A stretch of 64,000 nucleotides of DNA from Antilocapra americana. Lineage: Eukaryota; Chordata; Mammalia; Artiodactyla; Antilocapridae. The stretch spans positions 2,807,845 through 2,871,844 of the forward strand of contig ML660777.1 of the NCBI GenBank assembly GCA_007570785.1. Direction: 5' to 3'. Both the position numbers and the translations under genes were made by a program. This document shows, in pieces, positions 23,566-35,449 of the stretch. The notes beneath the pieces were generated by a model. That model had not been told where the DNA came from, ran no database searches, and saw only the letters and a list, made by a program, of their open reading frames with translations. The number at the start of each line of letters is the position of its first letter. Position 1 is the stretch's first letter.

Positions 23566-23770
23566 CAGGTAGGAACTTTACTGGTGATCAGGGGTTAAGA
23601 CACTGCCTTCTAATGCATGGGGTACAAGTTCAATCCCTGGATGAGTAGCTAAGATCTCACGTCTTGTGGCCAAAAAACCAAAAAAAGCAAAAAATAAAAC
23701 AGAAGCAATACTGAAACAAAATCAATAAAGACTTTAAAAATGATCCACATTAAAAAAAATCTTTTAAAAA
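23566..23770 (+). mobile_element. CHR-2-like (tRNA-Glu) cetartiodactyl SINE
   Basis: Recognised by CTTTACTGGTGATCAGGGG, GTTCAATCCCTGG (B box) and AGCTAAGATCTCACG followed by CCAAAAA-rich tail. Old and diverged. Confidence 0.5.
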
Positions 23771-24243
23771 AAAGTCACAGGTAAATGAAGAGTGTCAGAG
23801 ATTTTTACCGAAATATCTAGGGGTACAGATATAAGAAGGATTCAATTCTTACCACATAACATCTCTTAAAAATTTATCTTTCCTATAATCTCTAAATAAC
23901 AGCTCACAATTTCGTGGGGCTTCTCATTTCTTAAACCAACATCTCTAAATATCTGGTTCCCAATTCTCTTGAAATCTATTAGCTAGCTTATTCTATCCCT
24001 TTCATTCTTATGAATTTTTGATCATTTTTCTCCTCCCACTTACTTAAATGCAGTTCACCAAAGCTCAGGACTAAAGACCTGGAGAGACAAGGTAGGATGA
24101 GGGAAGTCAAGGTGGATAAAGAAAAAATTTCTCTTTTTAATGGAGATTGTGGAGAAGAGTGAGCAAGTGCACATGTTAACAAATCCTACTCCATTTACAA
24201 TCAAAACCCAAACTGAAGTCTAGCCACATTCAAATCCACTTAC

Positions 24244-24400
24244 AAGTACAGGGCTCTTCCCCATTTTGTCCTTTTCTTTCACACCTTTGCCTGCATCCCA
24301 CTTCTCAGCATTTATGTCTGCTTCGCTCCATTCTGGCCAGATTGGAAATTTCCCCTTCTTCTGTTCAGACGGTTGTACATTACTGCCAAAAGGGTACTGA
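24244..24400 (-). CDS. ADGB: ADGB coding exon 2
   Basis: The acceptor CTGCCTCTAG ends at 24,401 after a strong pyrimidine tract. The first base completes the split Asp codon (GA|T), followed by 52 codons starting QYPFGSNVQPSEQKKGKFPI and containing the tryptophan-rich stretch WPEWSEADINAEKWDAGKG. The last residues are KSPVL and the donor is GTAAGT at 24,243-24,238. The peptide agrees closely with the human ADGB N terminus. The segment is hydrophilic and lysine-rich with no known catalytic residue. Mobile elements press close on both sides: a BovB 3' end starts about 220 bp upstream in the transcript and a CHR-2-like SINE lies about 475 bp downstream. Confidence 0.5.
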
Positions 24401-24623
24401 CTAGAGGCAGAGAGGGAAGGTGGTTTGAATTCAAATCTCTGAGGTAAAATACTATATAATTTCATGAAATAAATTTAATGATCTTATTAGCAAACATGTT
24501 AAAAATATTTTTCAATACAGTCATACCTGTAGAAAGACAACTTCCACATGTTAAGGTTTTAAAGACTGAAATACCACAAAGAGATTATTTTGTAAGCAAA
24601 TTTTGAGCATTAGCTCCTATATA

Positions 24624-24747
24624 GCATCACTGACTCAGGACATGAATTTGAGCAAACTGTAGGAGATAGAGAAGGCCAGGGGAGCCTGGTGTGCTGCAGT
24701 CCATGGGGTTGCAGAGTCAGATACGACTTGGCAACTGAACAACAAGT
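24624..24747 (+). mobile_element. BovB 3' terminal fragment
   Basis: Last ~120 bases of BovB (GCATCACTGACTCA ... GGCAACTGAACAACAAG). It lies about 225 bp 5' of ADGB exon 2 in transcript order. Confidence 0.5.
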
Positions 24748-24812
24748 CCTTACTTTCTGAGGCAGGACATTCATCATCAACATAGAAGGGGAATAACAAT
24801 GAAGGAGAATGG

Positions 24813-25021
24813 TAGTGGTTTAGTTGCTAAGTCATGTCTGACTCTTGCAACCCCATGGGCTATAGCCCACCAGGCTCCTCTGTCCATGGGGTTTCCCAGG
24901 TAAGAATTTTGGAGTGGGTTGCCACTTTCTTCTCCAGGTAAGCTTCCCAACCCAGGGATTGAACCCCGGTCTCCTGCATTGGCAGGCAGATTCTTTATTG
25001 ACTGAGCCACCAGGGAAGCCT
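24813..25021 (-). mobile_element. Bov-tA SINE
   Basis: Near-complete minus copy: GTTGCTAAGTCATGTCTGAC to GAGCCACCAGGGAAGCC. Confidence 0.5.
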
Positions 25022-25289
25022 ATCAAGGGGAATTTTTATATATAATTAATACCCCCAAAACCCCTTTACTTCTATAAGAGTAATACATTAGCTATAGCAA
25101 AAGCTTTCTGAAGAATAGTGCAACTATAATTTGGATTTTTCCCAATATAAAAAGTCCACTGTGGTCATCATTTAAAAAAAAAATTTAGAAATGCACATCA
25201 GATTTAAGAAAGGCATACTCACATCATTCTAGAAACCACATCATTAAAAATTATTCATCCCCTCAGATTAGTGTACAAGGATATACATC

Positions 25290-25700
25290 TCTCTTTAAAA
25301 ATGACATTATTCATAATGTTCTCTTTTATAGATTGCTTTGTTCCACTTACCAGTATATTGTTGATAGTTTTCATGCAAATAAGTGTTTACATATCTAAAT
25401 ACTAAATAAATGATTGCATAATATCCCATTGTATGATATATTATCTTTCATTTAACTAACTTACTATATTTGGAAATTTGAGGCTTTTAATTTTTAAATT
25501 ATTCCCAGTTATAAGCAGGACTGTGATGGCTGCCCTTTTGCCAAATCTTTGCATACATTATCATTTCCTCAGGACAAATTTTAATAAGGAACCTTACTGC
25601 ATCAAAATACTTGCATGTTTAAAATATGTGGTATATATTTTGACTAATTCTCTACAGGAAAGTTGGACTTTCTCACCATTAGTATATTAGAGTTTTCCTA
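25290..25700 (-). mobile_element. Very old L1M 3' end (tentative)
   Basis: Resembles the L1M text for a cDNA read in reverse: TCATTTCCTCAGGACAAAT and CTTACTGCATCAAAATAC. Strong divergence makes the assignment tentative. Confidence 0.5.
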
Positions 25701-25789
25701 TCTCTAAACTTCTGGTTTTGCTTTTCCTACATTTTAATGAATTATAAAGTCTAAAAAAGGCATCTCTTTGACTGTTTGAGTTTTAGCTA

Positions 25790-26770
25790 CTTGTGAGGCT
25801 GGAATCCTGCTCTGGACCCTGAGGTAAGCAGTGAACAAACCAGACTTAAGTCTCTACCCTTACTGAGTTCAGACTCTAGCAGTGGAGACACATAATAAAC
25901 AGTGTAAATTGAGTAAAATAAGTACTATTAGTATAAAGTGAAAAACACTAAAAAGAATTATAAAATAGGAAAGGGGACCTGAAGAGTTAACTTGCCCAAT
26001 TTTTAATATGGTGGTTATGTAAAGTGTCTATATTATAATGTTTAAGTAAATAGTGAAAGAAAATAAAGGATCAAGCTATGTGGATACCTATGGGAAGAAT
26101 GTTCCACAAACAAGGAAGAGTATTCCAGAGCAAAGAGCATCGCAGTTCATTTGAAGAATAATGAGATCAGTGTGATGAAGAGGGATTTAGAAAGAGAAGG
26201 GTTTTGAGAGGTAACAGGCGGGGCAAAGATGATAAAGGGGCTCCAAACAAAGGGAAGTGCATGGGTTTTTAGTCTGAGTGAGGCAGGAAACCAAGGGAGG
26301 GTTTTGAACAGGGGTATGACATGACATAACTGAAATTTTCCAGTCACTCTTGTAGCTATGTTCAGAAAAGACTAAAAAAGAGACGAAAGAGACAACTTGG
26401 AAGGCATTGTTAATGGGTAAGAGCAGGTAGTGGTTTGGACCAGGTTGGTAACTGTAGAGGAGGCAAGAAATAGTCCCTAGTGTGTATTTAAAAGGTAGAG
26501 CAAGCTGACTCAATTGATATTTCCTGAAAGATGAAAGACTATGGGATGGGACAAAACTGGGTTGGAAATAAAGCAATATTTCACTTTTGAATGAGTTGCA
26601 TTGTAGATGTTTATCATACATCCATGGAGACGCCGAGTAGGTAGGTAGATATAGCATTCTGAAGTTTGGGGAAAAGAGAGTAAAAGTGAAAATTTGAGAA
26701 TCATTAGCATTTCAATGATATCTGCCATTTTCAAACTTGGTGAAATTACCAAATCACACACAAAGAAGAG
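25790..26770 (-). mobile_element. L2-like ancient LINE (tentative)
   Basis: Shares with other regions in the window a set of phrases: GCAGTGAACAAACCAGACTT, GGGTTTTGAACAGGGGTATG, GACATGACATAACTG, GTGGTTTGGACCAGGTTGG. I assign it to L2 in reverse orientation from memory of the L2 3' region; the family name needs a repeat search. No coding frame. Confidence 0.5.
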
Positions 26771-27107
26771 GCACTCTCAGGGATGCTATTCAAAATGCCT
26801 AACAATTGGGAAGGAAATGCACATTAACTGATCTAAACAGATGATCTCTACAATGCTGGACCAGGGTCTTCAAAGCCAGCAGCTCTGACAGAGTGGAAGA
26901 CAAAAAGCTGACAGGTGGGACAGGGACCCAGGGCAAGAATCAGAAGTCTGGGGATCAGGGCTATGGATGAGGTCATTGTTAGAGCTACTCACCAATCAAT
27001 ACAAAAACATTCCAATGTTCTATCAATTACTGCAGCTGTAGACCTGCCCTAGTACTCCATGTACAAAGAGAAGAAAAAACCAGAAAACTGAGAAAAGCAG
27101 TCAGTGG

Positions 27108-27657
27108 GTGTGGTTGCTGCTCAGTGGCTGAGGCATATCACCAGGCTTCCCTGTCCTCACTGTCTCCTGGAGTTTTCTCTGCCTCATGGCCATTGAGCTG
27201 ATGATGCCGTCCAACCATCTCATACTCTGTTGCCCACTTCTCATCTTGCCCTCAATCTTTCCCAGCATCAGGGTTTTTTCCAGTGAGTCGGCTCTTCACA
27301 TAAGGTGGCCAGAGTACTGGAGCTATAGCTTCGGCATCAGTCCTTCCAATGAGTATTCAGGACTGATTTCCTTTAGGATGGACTGGTTTGATCTTCTTGC
27401 AGTCCAAGGGACTCTCAAGAGTCTTCTCCAGTACAGCAGTTTGAAAGCATCAATTCCTTGGCATTCAGCCTTCTTTATGGTCCAACTCTCACATCTGTAC
27501 ATGACTACTGGAAAAGCCATAGTTTTGACTAGACAGACCTTTGTCAGCAAAGTGATGTCGCTGCTTTTTAACAAACTACCTAGTTTTGCCATAGCTTTTC
27601 TTCCAAGAAGCAAGCGTCTTTTAATGTCATGGCTGCAGTCTTCATCTGTAATTTGGG
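27108..27657 (-). mobile_element. BovB 3' part
   Basis: Minus copy covering the RT thumb and C-terminal region to near the 3' end; the terminal GTTCAGTTCAGT repeat is decayed. A 117-codon frame remains (27,323-27,676). It is in gene-sense orientation, 2.7 kb 5' of ADGB exon 2. Confidence 0.5.
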
Positions 27658-29017
27658 ATGATGCCCATGAACCCACTCTTTATGTTAGTCAGAGTTAGTA
27701 TCACCACTAGTTCTCTGTATCAGTCTCTCTGTGCTTGGGTAGATTTTCTCACTCACCTTTTTACAGAGAATTAAACTGGACAGCCATGCCTTTATCTAAG
27801 GTAAGAGTGTTTCCTTTCCTCTGGGGATCAAGATCTTACGTTATATCATTTTAAACAAATGGTTCCACTTTCATAAACTGATACTCCTTCCCTGGCAAAC
27901 CAGCCATCATTCTGACTTTCAGTTCCCTTGTTATTTCTGGATCCTGAACCTTTTTGTTTCTTTATGTATGTGTTTCTAAATGTTGTTACTTTTACAAATT
28001 GGAATCCACCATTTTGCTGAAAAAGAAAGTCTGATAATACATCAATTGTAAAGGGATGGTTCTATGTAGCACATGAGAAAATATGAAAAGGATGACTACA
28101 ATAGTTATCAGGGAAAAGGGGCAATTTTTGACAATAAGAATTTTAAAAAATCAAGGTATAAATTAGTGTATTATAGTACCTCTGTTTTACTCAATGTTGG
28201 TACAACCTTACAGATAAAAAGAAATTAGCAATTTTTTATCCATTAAAACCATGGTAAAATTACCTCATTTCAGAAGTTCAAAAACCCTAAAAACTCATTT
28301 TGTAAAAGGAAGATTTAACTAAAAAAAAAAAATAAGAGTTATATTGAGACTATGTTTTGCTTTCCTCTTCATTCTTTCAAGTGTATGTAAATATATACTG
28401 GCTCCCTCCCTTAAGCTGTTAAGCCTTATCACTAATTGGCCTACTTTCCTTGTAACATGTCAAATTTATTTCCGTCTATATTAAAGATCACTTAGAAAGA
28501 ATCTCATTAGAGATATTTTATACCAGCTCAGTAGCTCCCCTAGGTGCTAAACACACAATACAAGCAGTGGTCAAATACAGCCCAAAGTCAAATATACCAT
28601 AGACTTCGAATGATTGCATACAATTGTTGCTTTGGAAACTCAGCACAGTGTGCCTTTGAATTTCATTGCCAGAATGTACCTAATGTTCTAGCATAGTGGG
28701 GATCCTTTAAAATATTCAAAGCCCATTATTCCTGATTTCATCATTTCTGAGAATAAGATAATCCTTAAACACGAAAGTAACCCAGGACTTCTGAAGATTT
28801 AGGAACTGGTACTTTTGGGGAATAAATTCAAAAAAATTGAAACATGCAAAGAAATCAAACCTGCCTCTGAAAAAAACAGGGGTATATGCAGAGTTACTCT
28901 ATTCATATACCAATACACTCAATACTAGTAAATAATTTAATTCATTAGAATTACAAGTTGTATAAAAGATTTTGAAGGTAAGCAAGGTAAGTCTACAAGG
29001 ATTGTTTATAATATAAA

Positions 29018-29058
29018 ATATGCTCAGATACTCAGTCGTGTATGACTCTTTGGGACCC
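29018..29058 (-). mobile_element. Bov-A fragment
   Basis: ACTCAGTCGTGTATGACTC with flanking bases, about 40 bp in all. Confidence 0.5.
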
Positions 29059-29329
29059 CAAATGCCAAATGATATTTCAAAGGAAACCAATGTTTAGAGG
29101 GAAGAAAATTCTAGAAAGCCAGGCAAGGGACTGGTTTCCAGAGCAGAAATACAAAATGTAAAGGTTCTCCTGGGGAAAAAGAGCAAACACAGAAGAAGCA
29201 AATTTACAACAGAGGGCCAAGTCAGACATCTGACATGAAAATGATATATAAAGTGGCAACACGTACAAAGGTGTTAAAATAATTATATATTTCACTGCTA
29301 AAATGAATTGATCATGATTGAAAGTTATT

Positions 29330-29690
29330 AAAAATGTATGTGGCTGGTTGCCAGAGGCAGAGCGTGAGGTATGGGCAAAATTGATGTAAATGATCAAAAT
29401 GTGCAAACTTTCTATAAAAAGTAAATGTCACGACAATGTAATGATTAACATAGTGACTGTAGTTAATAATACACTGCTGTAGCTTTGAAAGTTACTAACA
29501 AAGTAGATCTTAAAAATTCACATCACAGGGAAAAATATGTGCAACTATGTAATGTGACATGTTAGTTAGACTTATTGTGGTGATCATTCACAATGTATAC
29601 AAATATCAAGTCATAATGTTCTTAGGTGAAACTAATATAATATTATATATCAGTCATATCTCAATTTTTTTAAAAAGTTAATGGACTAAT
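29330..29690 (+). mobile_element. L1MA/MB-type 3' UTR
   Basis: GACTGTAGTTAATAATACAC, AAAGTAGATCTTAAAAATTC, TTATTGTGGTGATCATTC and a T/A-rich end match L1MA/L1MB 3' ends. Confidence 0.5.
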
Positions 29691-29862
29691 TACAGAAAGA
29701 ACTTCTAGTGGTGGTTTGGGGCTGGAGTAGTGTAATCCACAAGCAAGTACTGGGAACTGGAATGAGTAAGCTTAGAAGTTTATTTTGGCAAAAAAGCTGA
29801 ATTCACCCTGCAAATGTCAGGAGACCAGAAATAGGCTTCTTGAATGAGCAAGTGGGTAGAGT

Positions 29863-30075
29863 GGGCTTCCCTGGTGGCTCAATGGTAAAGAATATATCTT
29901 CCAATGCAGAAGACATGGGTTCAAGCCCTGGGTCAGGAAGATCCCTGGGAGGAGGAAATGACAACCCACTCCAATATCCTTGCCTGGAGAATCCCATGGA
30001 CAGAGGAGCCTGGTGGGTGACAGCCCATAGGGTTACAAAGAATCGGACATGACTAAGCAACTGAGCATGCAGGCA
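29863..30075 (+). mobile_element. Bov-tA SINE with 14-bp target-site duplication
   Basis: Head GGGCTTCCCTGGTGGCTCAA. Flanks CAAGTGGGTAGAGT (29,849-29,862) and CAAGTGGCTAGAGT (30,076-30,089) differ at one base. Confidence 0.5.
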
Positions 30076-30429
30076 CAAGTGGCTAGAGTATTCATGAGCT
30101 CCTAGCTTCGAACTAAGTCTGGAATAACTCCCCTACAGTTTATAGTGTAAGAGACAATACATCAATTTCCTGTGATTCCATAAGGAAATAGGCTGGCCAA
30201 AGGGGAAAAAAATGGGGATGGAGTGGCTCTCTACTTCTATGGATGGGGTACTAGGAACAGCACTTCATGCATGGGAGAAAAGTCTCCCCATGGTAAGACT
30301 TGACTGGAAGCAAGGGTGTTGTGAAAATGCTCCCACTGATCAGAAAAGAGAAATATTCTTCAGGGAGTTCAGAAAAGCAGTTACTTGCCAATTGATGGAA
30401 AATAGTTTAATAATGTAGCAACTATCCTG

Positions 30430-31660
30430 TCCTTTTCACTAGAGCATCCCTGCAGAATGTCAGAATGGGTAGGAAGAGACTCATCCTAAAAACCATCCAA
30501 ACCTAATGGCAGAAAATATCATGCATGAGCTTAAAATATCTACAAAATATGAACAATACAGAGCAAAAAAAAAAGAAAGAAGGAAACTTAAAGGTCAAAG
30601 GACAGTCAGGAAATCACACTCAAGGAAAGATAAATACTATAGCAGATTTAAAAAATATTTAAAATGAATATATTTAGAATTACCAAAGAGATAAAGGAAG
30701 AAATGTTTCTGCTTTACAATGAGAACAAGAAGATACTAAACAAGCAAACAAAAGATAAGACCAATATAAAAAATAGGCATTGGAAAAGTTAGTAATGAAA
30801 ACTTCAGATATTGAAAGAGTAGATTAAATAAGGCTGAAGCGGACTTATGACTTAGAAGGTAAAATTTTAAAAAAATCAAGTTCTTGCATAGATAGATAAA
30901 GAGAAAATGTGAAATGACAAGTAGATAGATCATTCTCAGAAGGACGAAATGGTTAAAATGGTGGGGAATGGGGGAGGGTATTTAAGAGAAATATTTTATG
31001 ATATTACTGCTGAAAAATGTTCAGAATTGAGAAAGACATGTCTTCACATTGGAAAAAGTACATCAACCAATAACAAAGCACAAGTGAGAGGTCAGGAGAT
31101 AGAATTCTGAATCTAGGTTTATCAGCTTGAAATTATATGCCAATGCCAAAAATGAAAATCTGAAGAATTAAGCAGTTACCTAAAAATAAAGTACAATCAG
31201 ATTGACAGCAAATAGTAGACAATAAAAGCAGTGAAGTGATGTTTTCTAAGCTGAGGTAAAATAACTGTCAACCTTGGAATTAAGATAGAAACATTTATTT
31301 TAAATTAGATAAAAACATTTTTAAAATGTGAATTTACCATAACAGATTCTTACCCTCCCCCAAAAAAGAAAAGTAATGAAGGATTTATCTTCAGGAAAAT
31401 AGACATGAATCTAGAATTAAAGTGTGGAATACAAGTTTGCAATGGTAAATAAATGAATCACTGTAACATTTTGGTAAAATTCTAAAAAGTTATTTCATGT
31501 AAACAAATAATGATAATAATGAATTCATGCTTTTGAAAGTATCCAAAATAAAAGATATGAGAAAAGGAGGGAATTCTGACAGATACCAGTGTGCCTGAAT
31601 TTTCTTTAGGAATAATACTAACTGTGGACTTTGTAGGAAAAATACTTAAAAATGAGTGTA
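30430..31660 (+). mobile_element. Old HAL1/L1-type LINE (tentative)
   Basis: AT-rich, with segments that align by eye to the same family as 4,500-5,660, e.g. AAAATAACTGTCAACCTTG and GAAGGATTTATCTTCAGG. No useful frame remains. Confidence 0.5.
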
Positions 31661-31682
31661 TTTTAAAAGATCAAGGATTGTC

Positions 31683-31782
31683 GAGATTTCCCCAGAGGTC
31701 CAGTGGTTAGGACTCTGCCTTCCCCTGGTAGGGGAATTAAGATCCTACATGCCATGCAGTGTGGGAAAAAAAAAAAACTGAG
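31683..31782 (+). mobile_element. CHR-2-like tRNA-Glu SINE, short
   Basis: CCCAGAGGTCCAGTGGTTAG (A box region) and AATTAAGATCCTACATGCC, then a 12-A tail. The central part around the B box is shortened. Confidence 0.5.
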
Positions 31783-31789
31783 GAATGTC

Positions 31790-32150
31790 TTAGTCAATCT
31801 GGGCTGCTATAACATCATATCATAGAATCAGTGGTTTATAAACAATAGAAATATATTTTTCACAGTTCTGGAGTCTAGAAGTCTGACATCACGGTGCCAG
31901 CATGGTCAGGTTTTGATGAGAGCCTTGTATTTTACAGATGACTGACTTTTCATTGTGTCCTCATATGGAGCAAAGAGGTAGATAACTCCCTGGCCTCTTC
32001 ATATAAGGCCACTAATCCCAAGCATGAGGGCTTCACACTTATGACCTTATTACTTCCCAAAGCCTCACCTCAAAATACCATCACACTGGGATAAGGGTTT
32101 CAACAGATGAATTTTGGGGTACACAGACATTCAGCCTATTGCAAGGGATA
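31790..32150 (+). repeat. Ancient mammalian interspersed repeat, family not named
   Basis: Recognisable widely dispersed text: GGGCTGCTATAACATCATAT, CACAGTTCTGGAGTCTAG, CCACTAATCCCAAGCATG, CAACAGATGAATTTTGGGG. I know it as a common old repeat but cannot name the family reliably. Confidence 0.5.
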
Positions 32151-32379
32151 TTTCAAGAAATAAAATATAAAACTTCCAGACTAAGAAGAGAACAGAAGGA
32201 GTAGATCTGACATTAGGGAACACCTCACTACGCTTTGGGCAGAAGGGAAATAGGGGATACAGAATTTTAAAAACTAAGGTCAAATGAACAGATATGACAG
32301 GAGACTAAAACATTTTAGAAAAACCACTATTTCAGAACGAGAAAGGAATCTCAACCAACAATTAGCTTATTTTTAACTC

Positions 32380-32890
32380 ACATTTATTGAACACCTGCTG
32401 TATGACAAGCACAAGATGATGGGGTTACAGACATGTCAATATATATCTATGTTTTTGAGTTTATTTTGTAAGGCAAGTAGGTAAACAGAAAATTTCAGAA
32501 TAATGTGGTATGTGCAGAGATGGAAGTATTCACAGGTGGTAAAGAAGGGGTATTGTGCCCACTGTGAGGCATTTAGGAGAAACTTCCTGCAATAAATAGC
32601 ATCTAAACTGTCTTAAAAGATAACTACAAATTTTTCAGATTGAAAAAGCAGAAAGGACATCACTGTGAAAGGAAAACAGCATACAAGACAGAGGCAAGAA
32701 ATAGCAGTGTGGGTTTAGAGAATTACGAACTCTTGAGGATCTGCATGAGCATGTAGCACAAGGCGAGGGAAAATCAGGTGGGAGAGAACCACAAGGTAAG
32801 CAGGCTGCCTCCATTAAGGATTTTATTGAGGCACTTGAATCTTATTTTGTAGTTATTGGTGACTTGGTCCACTATATCAAGAAAATGCTT
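32380..32890 (-). mobile_element. L2-like ancient LINE (tentative)
   Basis: Begins CACATTTATTGAACACCTGC and includes ACCACAAGGTAAGCAGGC and the TTATTGAGGCACTTG segment, in the same arrangement as the 25,790 copy. Confidence 0.5.
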
Positions 32891-33130
32891 TATTTTTAAG
32901 ACATATTACTTAGCATTTACTCAAACAGACCACTGTTTAAGACAGGAAGTTTAAGGAAGACTGAAGTTGCAATACAACTCAAAAGTGAACACAGTATAAT
33001 AATTATGAATGTCTTTTTTTGAGATAATCTGTGTAAGATCTGGAAGTTGCATTCTTTTAATTAAAACTTCTGTATCATGATGTCTCCATTACATCAGAAA
33101 TCAATTTTAAAAAATATAATATTTTTGTGG

Positions 33131-33305
33131 GCCAATGGACTGCAGTGCACCAGGCTCCTCTGTCCATGGAGTTTTCCAGGCAAGAATACTGGAGTGGGTT
33201 GCCATTTCCTCCTCCAGGGATCTTCCTGACGCAGGGATCCAACTTGCATCTCTTGCATCGCCTGAATTTGCAGGCAGATTCTTTACCAGTGTGCCCCTAG
33301 GAAGC
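33131..33305 (-). mobile_element. Bov-tA SINE, 3' part of the body missing
   Basis: Starts at CCAATGGACTGCAGTGCACC and ends in CCAGTGTGCCCCTAGGAAG; contains an insertion (GCATCGCCTGAATTTGC) near the head. Confidence 0.5.
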
Positions 33306-33401
33306 AATATACGCTGGCAATTATAGTCAATTTGGAAGTTTCTTTTAAAGTAAAGAATTCTATTCACATTTACAATATATTATTTGTAGATACATCTCTA
33401 T

Positions 33402-35155
33402 CAGTTCAGTTCAGTCACTCAGTCGTGTCTGACTCTTTGCGACCCCATGAACCGCAGCACGTCAGGCCTCCCTGTCCATCACCAACTCCCGGAGTCCACC
33501 CAAACCCAGGGCCATTAAGTCAGTATGCCATCCAACCATCTCATCCTCTGTCATCCTGTGCTCCACCTGTTCTCGATCTTCCCAGCATCAGGGTCTTTTG
33601 AAATGAGTCAGCTCTTCACATCAGGTGGCCAAAGTATTGGAATTTCAGCTTCAACATGAGTCCTTCCAATGAACACTCAGGACTGATCACTGTTAGGATG
33701 GACTTGTTGGATCTCCTTGCAGTCCAAGGAACTCTTAAGAGACTTTTCCAGCACCACAGTTCAAAAGCATCAATTCTTCAGGGCTCAGCTTTCTTTACAG
33801 TCCAACTCTCACATCCATACACGGCTACTGGAAAAACCATTAGCCTTAGACTACATGGACCTTTGTTGAAAAAGAAATGTCTCTGCTTTTTAATATGCTG
33901 TCTAGGTTGGTCATAACTTTCCTTCCAAGGAGTAAGCATCTTTTAATATCATGGTTGCAATCACCATCTGCAGTGATTTTGGAGCCCAAAACAATAAAGT
34001 CAGCCTTTGTTTCCACTGTTTCCACATCTATTTGCCATGAAGTGATGGGACCACATGCCATGATCTTAGTTTTCTGATCATGTTGAGCTTTAAGCCAACT
34101 TTTTCACTCTCCTCTTTCACTTTCGTCAAGACACTGTTTAGCTCTTCTTCACTTTCTGCCATAAGGGTGGTGTCATTTGCATGTCTGAGGTGACTAATAT
34201 TTCTCCCAGCAATCTTGATTCCAGCTTGTGCTTCATCCAGCCCAGCGTTTCTCATGATGAACTCTGCATGTAAGTTAAACAAGCAGGGTGACAATATACA
34301 GCCTTGATGTACTCCTTTTCCTACTTGGAAACAGTCTGTTATTCCATGTCCAGTTCTAACTGTTGCTTCCTGACTTGCATACAGGTTTCTCAAGAGGCAG
34401 GTTAGGTGGTCTGGTATTCCCATCTCTTGAAGAATTTTCCACAGTTTATTGTGATCCATGCAGTCAAAGGCTCTGGCATAGTCAAGAAAGCAGAAATAGA
34501 TGTTTTTCTGGAAATCTCTTGCTTTTTCGATGATCCAGTGGATGTTGGCAATTTGATCTCTGGTTCCTCTGTCTTTTCTAAATCCAGCTTGAACAACTGG
34601 ATTTCATGGTTCATGTATTGCTGAAGCCTGGCTTGGAGAATTTTGGGCATTACTTTACTAGCGTGTGAGATGAGTGCAATTGTGCGGTAGTTTGAGCATT
34701 CTTTGACATTGCCTTTCTTTGGGATTAGAATGAAAATTGACATTTTCCAGTCCCATGGCCACTGCTGAGTTTTCCAGATTGGCTGGAATATTGAGTACAG
34801 CACTTCCATAGCTTCATCTTTTAGGATTTGAAATAGCTCAACTGGAATTCTATCACCTCCCCTAGCTTTGGTCATATTGATGCTTCCTAAGGCCCACTTG
34901 ACTTCACATTCCAGGATGACTGGCTCTAGGTGAGTGATCACACCATTGTGATTATCTGGGTCATAAAGATCTTTTTTGTACAGTTCTTCTACGTATTCTT
35001 CCCGCCTCTTCTTAATGTCTTCTGCTTCTGTTAAGTCCATACTACTTCTGTCCTTTATTGACCCCATCTTTGCATGAGATGTTCCCTCAGTATCTCTAGT
35101 TTTATTGAAGAAATATCTAGTCTTTCCCATTCTATTGCTTTCCTCTGTTTCTTTG
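33402..35155 (-). mobile_element. BovB (RTE LINE), linker to 3' end, 9-bp target-site duplication
   Basis: One of the longest BovB copies, in ADGB-sense orientation in intron 1. Ends with the 3' tail at 33,402 (CAGTTCAGTTCAGTCACTC) and starts in the linker before RT. Flanked by CATCTCTAT at 33,393-33,401 and 35,156-35,164. Two frames survive: 242 codons (34,402-35,130) and 143 codons (34,028-34,459), containing the FCFIDYAK-like palm motif in altered form. The catalytic box is mutated (HAND instead of YADD). Confidence 0.5.
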
Positions 35156-35449
35156 CATCTCTATAAATACTGTTTTAAAACTTCTCATCTTAATAGTCAA
35201 AAATAAAATGTAGAATTTAAGTAATAAACCTGGGATATATGTCCACTTCAGTTGGAGTAACAGATTTCAACTTAGCAATATTAGTAATTGCATTAAATAT
35301 AAGTAGTCTAGATACCAAAATTAAAGGGGACAGATTATAAGATTAGGCAAAAATCAAGATTTAACTATATCTGTAAGAATTACTTTGTATACATATAAAC
35401 AATAATAAAAGTATGGAAGAACATATATCATGTTCACATTAATAAAAAC

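Larger units (their letters stand above)
18999..24243 (-). other. ADGB: ADGB intron 2
   Basis: About 5.2 kb. It holds an old L1M 3' end, two BovB loci (one with an inverted 5' half) and a CHR-2-like SINE. A 151-codon frame at 19,191-19,646 is partly L1 3' UTR and is not a gene. 18,999-19,470, 20,473-21,732 and 23,770-24,243 show nothing I recognise. Confidence 0.5.

Noticed and set aside
33402..35155. BovB as an active element
   Set aside because: No copy has the endonuclease domain, and all but one have a damaged catalytic box or frame.
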